64,000 nt of DNA from Dyella jiangningensis (GCA_000632805.1 CP007444.1:744001-808000); one strand, 5' to 3'; positions 1 through 8,680 are shown, counted from the stretch's first letter. Program-made: numbers and translations. Notes: a model not told the origin generated them from the sequence alone.

Positions 1-40
1 GTGCTCACCGCGCGCATTCGCGAGGATTGATCGGCCTTTC

Positions 41-123
41 TGTGGGAGCGCACCCTGTGCGCGACAACCCTACGCAGCGGCAACAACGAAACCCTGCGGT
101 CGCGCACAGGGTGCGCTCCCACA
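41..123. repeat. REP-like inverted pair (copy A)
   Basis: Bases 41-65 (TGTGGGAGCGCACCC then TGTGCGCGAC) recur as an exact 25-base reverse complement at 99-123, separated by 33 bases. Each arm is itself partly palindromic (GCGCAC...GTGCGC). Near-identical arms occur at five other sites in the window, all intergenic. The arrangement matches REP/REPIN elements of gammaproteobacteria. It lies downstream of the minus-strand DoxX gene. Confidence 0.85.
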
Positions 124-142
124 TGAAGGGTGCCGCATTGAT

Positions 143-556
143 TCAGCCTTGCGTCGATACGGGCGACGACGGCCGCAACAACACACCCAGCGTCGCGCGC
201 TGCTGCCATGCCAAGGCGAGATACACCAGCAGCAGGACGAGTCCCGGTCCCAGCAGGTGGTCTTCCATCACCGCGTGGTAGCCGAAGATCACCACGACGG
301 GCGCCGCCAGCATCACCAGCGCCAGCGCGACGAATCGGTTGGCGAGCAGGAACAATCCGCTCACGGTGTACAGGACGCCGAGTACGGGAAAGATGTAGCC
401 GCTGCCGGCGAGGCCTTGCATGAAGACCTGCGACTGCGGTGTCATCGGTGCGGGCGGCTGCCAGAAATGCAGCAGATCGTTGAGTCCGGCGAAGACGAAC
501 CAGGCGCCGAAGATCAGCCGCAGGGCAAACAACAGCCAGTGGAAAAACGCTTTCAT
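143..556 (-). CDS. DoxX family membrane protein
   Basis: A small (137 aa) integral membrane protein with about four hydrophobic helices, an early Gly-Leu-Asn-Asp-Leu-Leu-His segment and helices rich in Leu, Val and Ala, as in the DoxX/DoxD-like family. Members are often linked to redox or thiosulfate/quinone metabolism, but function is unproven for most. A longer reading would begin at TTG (574). I chose the ATG at 556 because a GAGGAA ribosome-binding site sits about 8 bases upstream of it. The gene ends just before the copy A repeat. The substrate cannot be inferred. Confidence 0.75.
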   Translation of the reverse strand: MKAFFHWLLFALRLIFGAWFVFAGLNDLLHFWQPPAPMTPQSQVFMQGLAGSGYIFPVLGVLYTVSGLFLLANRFVALALVMLAAPVVVIFGYHAVMEDHLLGPGLVLLLVYLALAWQQRATLGVLLRPSSPVSTQG

Positions 557-677
557 GCAGGGATTCCTCGACAAGGAAGGCCCTGCATGATCAGGAGGCG
601 ACCGGCGGCGTTGTATTCCTCGTATCGCCTAGGCCCAACCGTCTAGGACACCGGTTGGGCCAGCGGCATGCCGGACG

Positions 678-1997
678 TCACGCCTTGGCGGCGGGGCGGC
701 GCTGGCGACGACGCTTGCGATTACCTTCGGCCGGGCGCTCGCTGCCGTGCACATGGTTGTTGTTGTGCGGGCGATGCGAACTCTGCGGGCGAGCCTGGCG
801 CTGCTGGCTCGGCTGGCGCTGGCCCTGCACCGGCTTCGGCGCGTTGGCGTCGGTGCGCAGCGGATGCGACGGCTCGAAGCCTGGCACTTCGCTCACCGCG
901 ATGTCCTGCTTGAGCAGCTTGCGGATATCGCGCAGCAGGCCGGCTTCCTCGTGGCTTACCAGCGACACGGCCATGCCGTCGGCGCCCGCACGACCGGTGC
1001 GGCCGATGCGGTGCACGTAGTCTTCGGCGACCATCGGCAGGTCGTAGTTGATCACGATCGGCAGCTGGTCGATGTCGATGCCGCGCGCCGCGATATCGGT
1101 GGCGACCAGCACGGTGATGCGGCCGGTCTTGAAGTCGCTGAGCGCACGCGTGCGCGCGTTCTGGCTCTTGTTGCCATGGATGGCCGCGGCGCGCAGGCCT
1201 GCCATTTCCAGCTGCTTCACCAGCTTGTCGGCGCCATGCTTGGTGCGGCTGAACACCAGGGTCTGGCGACGGCTGTCCTGCGAAAGCACGTGCAGCAGCA
1301 GGTCGCGCTTCTTGGCAGCATCGACCGGATGCACATGATGCGTAACCGTCGTGGCCACCGAATTGGCTGGCGTCACCGACACTTCGCGCGGCTGATGCAT
1401 GAACTGCATGGCGAGCGCCTTGATCGGCGGCGCGAACGTCGCGGAGAACAGCAGCGTCTGGCGCTGGCGCGGCACGGCCGCGAGGATGCGCTTGAGTGCG
1501 GGCAAAAAGCCCATGTCGAGCATGCGGTCGGCTTCATCCAGCACCAGCACTTCCACGCCCGACAGGTCGATGGAGCGCTGCTGCATGTGGTCGATGAGAC
1601 GGCCCGGCGTGGCGATGACGATGTCCACGCCGCGACGCAGGGCCTGCATCTGCGGGCCCATGCTCACGCCACCGAAGATAGTGGTGCTGCTGATGCGCAG
1701 GTGCTTGCCGTAGTCGCGCAGGTTGTCGTGCACCTGGGCGGCCAATTCGCGGGTCGGGGTCAGCACCAGCGCGCGCGGACGACGCGTCTGGGTGGCACCG
1801 GCGGTGGAAAGATGCTGCAGCAACGGCAGCGAGAAGGCAGCGGTTTTGCCAGTGCCGGTCTGCGCGGCGGCCAGCAGGTCACCGCCTTCCAGCACGACCG
1901 GAATGGCCGCGGCCTGGATGGGAGTGGGTTCGGCGTAGCCCTGTTCGGCAAGCGCGCGCAACAACGCGGGCGCAAGGCCCAGCGATTCGAAAGACAT
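678..1997 (-). CDS. rhlE: DEAD-box ATP-dependent RNA helicase RhlE
   Basis: A 439 aa DEAD-box helicase that unwinds short RNA duplexes using ATP and probably acts in ribosome assembly and mRNA turnover. The helicase core is complete: Q-motif PTPIQ (about 24-28), Walker A AQTGTGKT (45-52), PTREL, DEAD (154-157), SAT (185-187), and the C-terminal RecA lobe with HRIGRTGR (329-336). From about residue 385 the protein becomes a Gln-, Arg- and His-rich tail ending in a basic patch, typical of RhlE-type proteins and probably an RNA-binding extension. Nothing suggests an operon with its neighbours. RhlE is the best subfamily fit from the N-terminus and tail. Confidence 0.92.
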   Translation of the reverse strand: MSFESLGLAPALLRALAEQGYAEPTPIQAAAIPVVLEGGDLLAAAQTGTGKTAAFSLPLLQHLSTAGATQTRRPRALVLTPTRELAAQVHDNLRDYGKHLRISSTTIFGGVSMGPQMQALRRGVDIVIATPGRLIDHMQQRSIDLSGVEVLVLDEADRMLDMGFLPALKRILAAVPRQRQTLLFSATFAPPIKALAMQFMHQPREVSVTPANSVATTVTHHVHPVDAAKKRDLLLHVLSQDSRRQTLVFSRTKHGADKLVKQLEMAGLRAAAIHGNKSQNARTRALSDFKTGRITVLVATDIAARGIDIDQLPIVINYDLPMVAEDYVHRIGRTGRAGADGMAVSLVSHEEAGLLRDIRKLLKQDIAVSEVPGFEPSHPLRTDANAPKPVQGQRQPSQQRQARPQSSHRPHNNNHVHGSERPAEGNRKRRRQRRPAAKA

Positions 1998-2151
1998 GGA
2001 AGCTCCAGAGCAACTCGGAGCGTTCTAACGAACCGCGTTGCAGTATTCAAAAGGGGAGGGAGGCACTTAGCCCGTTGTGGAGTATAGCTGAAAACGGGCC
2101 GCCGCGCTGGCCGTGCCTAGGCGACGTGTGCTACCCCGCTTTACTTGCCGC

Positions 2152-2871
2152 TCAGTGAGGCTTTTCGCCGACGATGAGATAGCAGTCGTACGGTGTCTTG
2201 CCATGCAGCGAACGGATGCTCGCGACCAGGCCGACGTCCGCCAGCAAGGACCGCAGCTCATCGCCACTGGGATAGTGCTGTGCGCCCACGCGCATCCAGC
2301 CGCTGGCGCTGAGAAAGAACTCCGAGACACGCGTCGCGGCGTAGCGCCAGCTTCGTTCACGCAGCACGCTGCGAATGATCAGCATGCCACCCGGAGCAAG
2401 ATGGGCCGCCGCGTTCGCCACCAGCTCGCGCTGGCGCTCCGCATTGAGGTAATGCAGCACGTCGAGCAGGGCGACGTGTCCGCGCAGCGGGTACGCCGTG
2501 GCGCCGTCGGCCAGGCGCAACGGCAATACGCCCTCCAGTCCGGCCAGGCGCATGGCGCGTCGTCCGGCGTCGATCTTGCGCGCATCGTGATCGACGCCCA
2601 GGTACTGGGGCAGCTCGCCGTGCGCATGCAGGTATTGCCCCAGCAGGCCGATGCCACAGCCGATATCCAATAGCGGCAACGGGCGTTGCGCGATCAGGTC
2701 GGCCACGGCGGCGTACGCGGGATCGGTCGCCAGCTTGCCTTGCACGTAGCGGCGCTGGAACCAGTGATCGTACGAGTCGGCGATCCGGTCTAGGGCAGTG
2801 GCATCCATGGCGGACATGTGAGCCGACTCCGTGACTGCATGACGTGAAGGGAGTTTGCGCTGACGACGCAT
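2152..2871 (-). CDS. Class I SAM-dependent methyltransferase
   Basis: A 239 aa protein with a Rossmann methyltransferase fold. Motif I LLDIGCGIGLLG lies near residue 70, followed by an acidic residue in the LGVDHD strand and a late LAPGGMLIIRSVLRE strand. The substrate is unknown; the overall look resembles small-molecule or ubiquinone-type methyltransferases. Two starts are possible: ATG at 2871 with GGAG 9 bases upstream (used here), or ATG at 2817 with a weaker site, which would remove 18 basic residues. It is divergent from the MFS transporter gene, with about 105 bases between the two starts. Confidence 0.8.
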   Translation of the reverse strand: MRRQRKLPSRHAVTESAHMSAMDATALDRIADSYDHWFQRRYVQGKLATDPAYAAVADLIAQRPLPLLDIGCGIGLLGQYLHAHGELPQYLGVDHDARKIDAGRRAMRLAGLEGVLPLRLADGATAYPLRGHVALLDVLHYLNAERQRELVANAAAHLAPGGMLIIRSVLRERSWRYAATRVSEFFLSASGWMRVGAQHYPSGDELRSLLADVGLVASIRSLHGKTPYDCYLIVGEKPH

Positions 2872-2976
2872 CCGCCGCTACTCCTGCCAAGCGCTCTCTT
2901 GCGCCGCGCCCGCTATGATGGTTCGCTTGGCGTCTTGTGCGCCGCGCGGGCGGGCACGACCACGACGGAGCCACCG

Positions 2977-4221
2977 ATGTCGCCGTTTGCACCTCTGCGC
3001 GAATTGAACACCACCCAGCGTCATACCGTGTTGGCCAGCTTTCTGGGCTGGACGCTGGATGCGTTCGATTACTTCCTGCTCACCTTCGTGATCGTGAGCG
3101 TCGCGCAGGAGTTTCACGTCGGCAAGGAGCACGTCACCTACGGACTCTTCCTTACCCTCGCCGCGCGTCCGCTGGGCGCGTTGCTGTTTGGACGTCTGGC
3201 CGACCGTTTCGGGCGCCGGCCGATCCTGATGCTCGACGTTATCCTGTTTTCGCTGTTCGAGCTGGCAACAGCGTTCGCCAACTCGCTCACCGCGTTGCTG
3301 GTGCTGCGGTTCCTGTTCGGCATCGCGATGGGTGGCGAATGGGGCATCGGCGCGTCGCTGGCGATGGAGTCGATTCCGGCGAGGGCACGCGGCGTGGTGT
3401 CGGGCCTGCTGCAAAGCGGCTATCCCGTGGGCTTCTTCCTGGGCGCGCTGGTGAACTGGCTGCTGGTGGACCACATTGGCTGGCGCGGCCTGTTCGTGGT
3501 CGGTGCGGCACCGGCGTTGCTGGTGCTCTACATCCGTCGCACCGTGCCCGAGTCGGAGGTGTGGCAGCGGGGGCAGGCGACTCAGCCCAGGCGTGGCCTG
3601 CTGGAATCGATGCGCGGCCACTGGAAGCTCGCCATTTACCTGATGCTGCTGATGATGGCGTTCAACATGTTCAGCCACGGCTCGCAGGACCTGTACCACA
3701 CGTTCGAAGAGGAGAGCCTGCACCTGCCGACCGGCTCAGGCGCCGCCTTCATGCTGGTGGCGATGCTCAATCTTGGGGCCCTGGTCGGAGGATTGTTCTT
3801 TGGTGCGCTGTCGGAGCGTTTCGGGCGCCGCCGTACGATCATCCTGGCGGCGCTGCTGGCGATCCCGATCATTCCGCTATGGATGCATGGCGGCTCGCTG
3901 CTGCTGCTCGCACTGGGCGCCTTCCTGATCCAGGTGATGGTGCAGGGCGCCTGGGGCGTGGTGCCGACGCACCTGAACGAACTGGCGCCGGAGGGCATGC
4001 GCGGCACCCTGCCGGGGTTTGCCTACCAGACCGGCAACCTGCTGGCGGCGGTAACCGCCAATGCGCAGCTGTGGATCGCGGGATGGCATGGCGGCGACCT
4101 GGCCTTCGCCATGTCCGTCTGGATCGCCGGCGTGGCGGTGCTGCTGGCCATACTGGCCTGGCTGGGGCCCGAAGCGCGCGGCGTGCAGTTCGGGGAGCCT
4201 CGCCCGGAAAAGGGCGTCTAG
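2977..4221 (+). CDS. MFS transporter, SHS (sialate/lactate-type) family
   Basis: A 414 aa inner-membrane secondary transporter with about 12 helices. The N-terminal FLGWTLDAFDYFLL segment resembles the SHS family (NanT and Jen1-type carboxylate:proton symporters). The MFS signature GRLADRFGRRP follows helix 2 and is echoed in the second half by GALSERFGRRR. A monocarboxylate such as lactate or pyruvate is a reasonable guess, but the substrate is not shown by sequence. ATG 2977 was chosen because CGGAG lies 6 bases upstream; the reading frame extends further upstream without a good start. Confidence 0.85.
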   Translation: MSPFAPLRELNTTQRHTVLASFLGWTLDAFDYFLLTFVIVSVAQEFHVGKEHVTYGLFLTLAARPLGALLFGRLADRFGRRPILMLDVILFSLFELATAFANSLTALLVLRFLFGIAMGGEWGIGASLAMESIPARARGVVSGLLQSGYPVGFFLGALVNWLLVDHIGWRGLFVVGAAPALLVLYIRRTVPESEVWQRGQATQPRRGLLESMRGHWKLAIYLMLLMMAFNMFSHGSQDLYHTFEEESLHLPTGSGAAFMLVAMLNLGALVGGLFFGALSERFGRRRTIILAALLAIPIIPLWMHGGSLLLLALGAFLIQVMVQGAWGVVPTHLNELAPEGMRGTLPGFAYQTGNLLAAVTANAQLWIAGWHGGDLAFAMSVWIAGVAVLLAILAWLGPEARGVQFGEPRPEKGV

Positions 4222-4270
4222 GCGGCCAGGCTGCTAGAATCTGCGGTTTGCATTCCTCACGAGACACGCA

Positions 4271-4756
4271 ATGAAGGCTGGCAAGGACAAAGTCATCTCG
4301 CTCCACTACACGCTCACCGTGGACGGCGAAAAGGTCGAGAGCTCGCTCGACCGCAACGAACCGCTGTGGATCCTGCTCGGCCATGGCCAGCTCATCCCGG
4401 GCCTGGAAAAGGCGCTGGAAGGTCACGAGGCCGGCGATACCCTGCAGGCCGAAATCGCCCCGGCCGAAGGCTATGGCGAGCGCCAGGAAGGCCTGACCCA
4501 GCGCGTGCCGAAGAAGTACTTCCAGCAGTCGGCCAAGCTGAAGCCGGGCATGACCACGGTGCTGGCGTTGAAGGAAGGCGGCCACCGCGTGGTGGTGGTG
4601 CAGAAGGTCGGCATGACTACGGTCGACGTGGACCTCAACCATCCGATGGCCGGCAAGACGCTGAACTTCGACGTGACCGTCAACGAAGTGCGTGACGGCA
4701 CCGAGGAAGAAGTCCAGCACGGTCATGCGCATCCGCCGGGTGCCGCGGCGCATTGA
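4271..4756 (+). CDS. slyD: FKBP-type peptidyl-prolyl isomerase SlyD
   Basis: A 161 aa cytosolic prolyl isomerase and chaperone. The FKBP domain starts at residue 1 (VISLHYTLTVDGEKVESS, then LGHGQLIPGLEKALEGHEAGD), followed by the insert-in-flap chaperone region (about 70-125) typical of SlyD and a return to the FKBP strand LNFDVTVNEVRD. The C-terminal tail is short but has several histidines (HGHAHPP...H), a reduced version of the metal-binding tail that E. coli SlyD uses to deliver nickel. It stands alone between the MFS gene and a repeat-filled gap. Confidence 0.93.
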   Translation: MKAGKDKVISLHYTLTVDGEKVESSLDRNEPLWILLGHGQLIPGLEKALEGHEAGDTLQAEIAPAEGYGERQEGLTQRVPKKYFQQSAKLKPGMTTVLALKEGGHRVVVVQKVGMTTVDVDLNHPMAGKTLNFDVTVNEVRDGTEEEVQHGHAHPPGAAAH

Positions 4757-4884
4757 TGGCTGGTCGTTCCGCTCTCTCGATGGAGGGCGGGTATCGGTGG
4801 CCTGACGCGGGCGGGTCGGGCCACGTTGGTCGTGTCTTTCTGCCCGTTTCTATCTATGGGCCGGCGAATCGTTCTTCGCTTGTC

Positions 4885-4970
4885 TGTAGGAGCGCACCCA
4901 GTGCGCGATCGCCCTTGCCTCAGCCCTAGGCCGTCCCCGGCCTTCTGTGGGAGCGCACCGTGTGCGCGAC
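4885..4970. repeat. Two direct REP-like units (copies B and C)
   Basis: Bases 4885-4909 (TGTAGGAGCGCACCC then AGTGCGCGAT) and 4946-4970 (TGTGGGAGCGCACCG then TGTGCGCGAC) are variants of the copy A unit. They are in the same orientation with starts 61 bases apart. Unlike the other sites, they are not an inverted pair. Confidence 0.8.
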
Positions 4971-5382
4971 AGCCTTTCGCTCAGGTCTTCATGGTTGTCG
5001 CTGCTGTGAGAGCGGGGTTGCTTTCGGATGCCATGCTGCTGCCGCTAGGTTGCCGCCTACGCGGCGGGCGTTTCGATCGTCTGCCGACGCTCGAGTCACT
5101 TTTCTTTTGCTGGCCCACGCACGCGCTCTTGGCGTGCGAACGGCGAAGCCGGCCCGAAGGGCGGAGGGCGCCAGCCCGGAGTCAAAGAAAAGTAACCCAA
5201 AGAAAATGGCCTTCAGAGCCAGGGCTCGTAGCGATATGCGGGATAGAGCCTGACGACAGAAGCTAGCCGGGATGGGCTCGTTACTACCTCGGGCGAAGCG
5301 GCTACACCGCAACGCGCCATAGCGGAGAGGGCTTAAAGCAACCTCATTGCAACGCGAGGGAATCCGCGGGCACCGCACTTTC

Positions 5383-5434
5383 TCCCTCCCCCCTCCGGGG
5401 AGAGGCCCGGGGTGAGGGGCGGGTGCTCGCGATA
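5383..5434. repeat. GGGGAGAGG/GTGAGGGGC repeat
   Basis: A palindromic CTCC...GGGGAGAGG core is followed by GGGGTGAGGGGCGGGTGCTCGCGA. The segment GTGAGGGGC-N-GGTGCTCGCGA is shared almost exactly with 20267-20288, between rpsR and rplI, so this is a dispersed family and not a local hairpin. Confidence 0.7.
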
Positions 5435-5530
5435 ACGTTAGTTACCGTGCGGTCGTGACGCAGCACAAGGATGTGCTGTTGATGAGCAGACGAAACCGCT
5501 CAGGAACCTGCCCTTGACGGTACATACCAG

Positions 5531-5565
5531 AAAACAACGGCGCCTCTCGGCGCCGCTATCTTTTT
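5531..5565. terminator. Bidirectional intrinsic terminator
   Basis: The stem GGCGCC-TCTC-GGCGCC (5539-5554) is flanked by AAAA on the left and TTTTT (5561-5565) on the right. It therefore reads as a terminator on either strand and sits just past the stop of the minus-strand ohr gene. Confidence 0.75.
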
Positions 5566-5580
5566 CCACATTGCAACCAC

Positions 5581-6009
5581 TTACACCAGCGTGATCTGCA
5601 CATCCACGTTGCCGCGCGTCGCATGCGAATACGGGCAGATGTCGTTGTGTGCAGTGTCAACCAGGTCCTGCGCCACGGCACGATCGATGCCCGGCAGGCT
5701 CACGTCCAGCTTCACGGCGATGCCAAAACCGGTCGGTTCGCGGGGGCCGATGCCTACGTGTGCGGTCACCGAGGCGTCCTTCAGCGTCACGCCCTTCTGG
5801 CGCGCCACGAAACGCACGGCGCCTTCGAAGCACGCCGCATAGCCGGCGGCGAACAGTTGCTCCGGGTTGCTGCCCGCGCCGCCCGGACCGCCCAGGCCCT
5901 TGGGTACGACCAGCTGCAGGTCGAGTACGCCGTCGTCGCTCTTGGCGTGGCCTTCGCGGCCGCCGGTCACGGTGGCGGTGGCGGTATAGAGAATCTTGCT
6001 GATGTTCAT
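5581..6009 (-). CDS. ohr: Organic hydroperoxide resistance protein Ohr
   Basis: A 142 aa thiol peroxidase of the OsmC/Ohr fold that reduces organic and lipid hydroperoxides in the cytosol, using lipoylated proteins as reductant in characterised members. Both reactive cysteines are present: the peroxidatic Cys in YAACFEGA and the resolving Cys in ICPYSHATRGN. Length is normal for the family. It starts 2 bases after the stop of ohrR, so the two are co-transcribed, which is the classic arrangement in xanthomonads. A bidirectional terminator follows. Confidence 0.95.
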   Translation of the reverse strand: MNISKILYTATATVTGGREGHAKSDDGVLDLQLVVPKGLGGPGGAGSNPEQLFAAGYAACFEGAVRFVARQKGVTLKDASVTAHVGIGPREPTGFGIAVKLDVSLPGIDRAVAQDLVDTAHNDICPYSHATRGNVDVQITLV

Positions 6010-6011
6010 GG

Positions 6012-6470
6012 TCAGTCCTCGGTGGGGGAGAGTTGGAGTTGCCGGGTCATTCGCTTCAGTTCATCGCGCAACGTCTGCATCTGTTCGAGCGAAAGCTGCA
6101 GGCGTTGGGCCATGCATTTGGGTACGTCGCTGGCCTGGTCGCGCAGGGCGAGGCCGGCTTCGGTCAGGCGGATGTCCACTTCGCGCTCGTCTTCCGTACG
6201 GCGCTGGCGGTCGACCAGACCGGCCGTCTGCAATCGCTTGAGCAGCGGTGTGAGCGTTCCCGAATCCAGTTGAAGACGCTGGCCGAGTTCCCGCACGGTC
6301 AGGCCGTCCTGCTCCCACAGCACCAGCATCACCAGGTATTGCGGGTAGGTCAGCCCCAGCGGCTCCAGCAGCGGCCGGTACAGGCCGGTGACGGAGCGGG
6401 AGGCGGCATACAGCGCAAAGCACAGTTGCTGATCCAGCAGGAGATGTTCGGGCGTGGGCTTGCGTTTCAT
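6012..6470 (-). CDS. ohrR: Organic peroxide-sensing MarR-family repressor OhrR
   Basis: A 152 aa MarR-family repressor. Its N-terminal LLLDQQLCFALYAASR carries the peroxide-sensing cysteine (Cys17) used by OhrR proteins; the winged helix follows (LTVRELGQRLQLDSGTLTPLLKRL). Oxidation of the Cys releases DNA and derepresses ohr in known systems. The open frame continues 14 codons upstream, but that stretch runs into the palindromic operator at 6489-6516, so ATG 6470 is the likely start. ohrR precedes ohr with a 2-base gap and is probably autoregulated. Confidence 0.93.
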   Translation of the reverse strand: MKRKPTPEHLLLDQQLCFALYAASRSVTGLYRPLLEPLGLTYPQYLVMLVLWEQDGLTVRELGQRLQLDSGTLTPLLKRLQTAGLVDRQRRTEDEREVDIRLTEAGLALRDQASDVPKCMAQRLQLSLEQMQTLRDELKRMTRQLQLSPTED

Positions 6471-6488
6471 GCTTGCTATCCTATGTGC

Positions 6489-6516
6489 AAAATTAAATTG
6501 TGTACAATTCAATTTT
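6489..6516. promoter_or_regulatory. OhrR operator palindrome
   Basis: AAAATTAAATTGT (6489-6501) and ACAATTCAATTTT (6504-6516) form a 13-base inverted repeat with one mismatch and a 2-base centre. It is strikingly AT-rich against the surrounding GC-rich sequence and lies 18 bases upstream of the ohrR start. Its TACAATT core resembles described OhrR boxes. Confidence 0.8.
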
Positions 6517-6572
6517 CCAATCGAAGCGATAGGCCTTGCCTAAGGCCCGTTCCATGGAGGGAGTGCGGGAAC

Positions 6573-7136
6573 CTAATCGAGCAGGCGTTTGCCGAAAGCG
6601 AAATGGTCGCGCCAGTAGGGGCCGTCGATGTCGTCCAACCGAACGGTGCCGCCGGTGTTCGGGGCATGCACGAAGCGGCCTTTGCCCACGTAGACGCCGA
6701 CATGGCTGATGCCGGTATGGCCGCCAAAGAACACCAGGTCGCCACTCATCAGGTCGGTCATGCGGCGCACGCGTTCACCGTTCAATTCGGACATTTCGCG
6801 CGAGCTGTGAGGCAGGGCAAGGCCTGCGGCGTTGCGGTAGATGTAATCGACCAGCCCACTGCAATCGAAGCCACCGTCGGGCGTATTGCCGCCCCAGCGG
6901 TAGGGCGTACCCACCAAGGCAATGGCGCGGAACAGCACATCGTTCGCTGTGCCGGCGTTGCCGGCCGGTGCGCGGGCCGGAAGATTGGCCAACGCGGACT
7001 GCGATTCGCGCGGCGTCGATTTGCGTGGCCCGCTGACACAGGCCGCGAGCAGCAGAATGGCCAGGCCCAGAAGAAGCAATCGCGCCGTTCGCCGCGGCGC
7101 GACCGCGATGGATGGAGCGTCGACATCCGGACTCAT
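6573..7136 (-). CDS. NlpC/P60 family cell-wall peptidase lipoprotein
   Basis: A 187 aa lipoprotein with a C-terminal NlpC/P60 (C40) domain, which in this family cuts peptide bonds in peptidoglycan stems. The N-terminus has a hydrophobic segment ending in a lipobox with Cys33 (LLAAC), after an unusually long cytosolic lead of about 16 residues. The catalytic set is visible: Cys92 in FDCSGLV, His145 in ISHVGVYV and a third polar position at His157 in FVHAPN. It resembles the Spr/MepS and YafL group. It is divergent from nothing and has no obvious operon partner. Confidence 0.88.
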   Translation of the reverse strand: MSPDVDAPSIAVAPRRTARLLLLGLAILLLAACVSGPRKSTPRESQSALANLPARAPAGNAGTANDVLFRAIALVGTPYRWGGNTPDGGFDCSGLVDYIYRNAAGLALPHSSREMSELNGERVRRMTDLMSGDLVFFGGHTGISHVGVYVGKGRFVHAPNTGGTVRLDDIDGPYWRDHFAFGKRLLD

Positions 7137-7226
7137 CGGGCATCCCTTCTACGTGGATTGGCCCTGAGACTAGCAAATCAATCACTTATCCGAAAGACCG
7201 CATATTTTTCGCGAACTAATCTCGCG

Positions 7227-8627
7227 TCAGGGTGATTCGGAGTGATCGACAGTGAGGTTGCGCTGGCCGAGGTTATGGCCGTCCCGGTTCTTCGCGATGA
7301 CCCGGTATTCGCCTGGGCGCAGATACAGCGTATTGATGCTGCTGGCGGTGAGGAAGGTATAGCGATCTGCCGGAATGGAATCCTCGCTTTCGTCGGCGTA
7401 ATGCGCTTCCACCACGCAGGGCAGCTGGCCCTGGCAGAAATCGGTGGATACGACGCGAGGCACGCGTTCTCCATTGAGCGTCAACCAGTGCGGCCGGCGC
7501 TGGTGGCCCGGGGGCGGCAGGATGACGTCCACGTCGTGCCGGTCAGGATCGGACGACCACACGCTGCCGTTCTGGCGGCTGAGAAGTACGGAGGGGTTAG
7601 TCACCGGAAATTGGGCGGTGAGCCGCTTGTAGAGATCCTTGTCGGGCATCGGCCCGATATCCCGCCAGCGCGTCTGGTCGATCGTCAGCGGGTCGAAGCC
7701 TGAGAGTTGCTTGAGCAGCATCGCCATCGGCTTGATGGATCCGCCGAGGTTGCCCGGCGCCTTGTCGATGTGCGCATACCCGGCGTGCACGAACAGCTTG
7801 GCCTTGGGATCTTTGGCGAACACTTTCTGGTAGAGCAATTTGGCTTGCCCTTCTTCGCGGTCGGCCAGCACATCGGCTTCCGATTCGTAGGGCACAACCT
7901 GAAAGCCGAGCTTGATCGCCTGGCGAATGATGTCGCCATACAGCGGCTCGTGCAGGTACTGGCTGCCCGACGTGGTGATGGGGTAGCCACGTTTCATCAA
8001 GTCCGTATCAGTGTTGACCAGCGCCTCCGCTGCGAAATAGCTGAAACCCTCGGCGCGCAGCTTGGGCAGCAGTTCGAGCGTGAGCTCACGCGTGTGCGCA
8101 TCGTGATGCGCCTCGTTGATCATCACGATGTGCCGGTCGGTCGCCAGCTTCACGATTTCATCCACCGCGCTTGCCGGTTGCCAATCGACTGGCGAGGGCA
8201 GCGGCACGGGTGTCTGTACCCTATTGTCGAACGGAAAGTCGTAGACCGCTTCGTTATAAAGACCCAGCTCGTCCTCCACCGAAGCAAGCAACTGCTGATC
8301 GATGAGCCGGTCTTCGCGGGTCAGCTGCTGCATGACCTCTTTCAGGTACATGTAGCGGGCGAGGTCGCTGCGCATGCGCGCGGTCTCCGTGAACAGGTCA
8401 CGCGATACCTTGGTACTCGACGATGCGGTGGCCGGTTGTTGCGGCTGCTGTGCCTGCCGCTGCTGTTGCTCCACCTGCTGCTGCAATTGCTGCAGTTGTT
8501 GCTGTTGCTGCTGTGGCCCCGCCGCGCCGAAGCTGGCCGGGGAAACCAAGCCTCCCGCCATTGCGCAGATCACTACCAGGTGCCACACGTACTTCGACCT
8601 GCCGAACTGCACAACGGACGTTTCCAT
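7227..8627 (-). CDS. Secreted poly-Q protein with ChaN/EreA-like domain
   Basis: A protein of about 466 aa with a probable signal peptide (hydrophobic to about residue 35, then FGAA). A low-complexity run follows in which nearly every residue is Gln (about 43-70). The middle holds VMINEAHHDAHTRELTLELL, then FSYFAAEAL and a later LFVHAGYAH. These Glu/His motifs resemble the ChaN, erythromycin-esterase and TIKI superfamily, whose members use Glu/His for haem or ester chemistry. The C-terminal 150 residues are unassigned. ATG 8627 is preferred; GTG 8639 is also in frame and neither has a clear ribosome site. Only about 50 bases separate it from the divergent oxidoreductase gene. Confidence 0.6.
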   Translation of the reverse strand: METSVVQFGRSKYVWHLVVICAMAGGLVSPASFGAAGPQQQQQQLQQLQQQVEQQQRQAQQPQQPATASSSTKVSRDLFTETARMRSDLARYMYLKEVMQQLTREDRLIDQQLLASVEDELGLYNEAVYDFPFDNRVQTPVPLPSPVDWQPASAVDEIVKLATDRHIVMINEAHHDAHTRELTLELLPKLRAEGFSYFAAEALVNTDTDLMKRGYPITTSGSQYLHEPLYGDIIRQAIKLGFQVVPYESEADVLADREEGQAKLLYQKVFAKDPKAKLFVHAGYAHIDKAPGNLGGSIKPMAMLLKQLSGFDPLTIDQTRWRDIGPMPDKDLYKRLTAQFPVTNPSVLLSRQNGSVWSSDPDRHDVDVILPPPGHQRRPHWLTLNGERVPRVVSTDFCQGQLPCVVEAHYADESEDSIPADRYTFLTASSINTLYLRPGEYRVIAKNRDGHNLGQRNLTVDHSESP

Positions 8628-8680
8628 CGTTCGGGCCACTCGGGGTTAGGGGCGGGCGTTTGCGACGCTACAATAACCGG

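Larger units (their letters stand above)
4757..5535. repeat. Gene-free repeat-dense intergenic region
   Basis: I find no convincing gene in these roughly 780 bases. The region holds two direct copies of the REP-like unit (4885-4909 and 4946-4970). It also holds a segment (about 5091-5209) bounded by ACTTTTCTTTTG and CAAAGAAAAGTAACC, which are near inverse copies of each other. A GGGGAGAGG...GTGAGGGGC unit (about 5383-5434) has relatives between rpsR and rplI. Open frames here have no family resemblance and follow the repeats. Confidence 0.7.

Noticed and set aside
1..30. Possible C-terminal tail of a plus-strand gene (frame 1 ends at TGA 28-30)
   Set aside because: Only nine codons are inside the window and nothing identifies a family.
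747..2087. A 446-codon plus-strand frame opposite rhlE
   Set aside because: It is the antisense of a clear DEAD-box gene and is His/Arg/Gly-rich without any recognisable motif.
4826..5378. Open frames of 97-146 codons in the slyD-ohr gap
   Set aside because: They run through REP-like and other repeats, lack ribosome sites and resemble no family.
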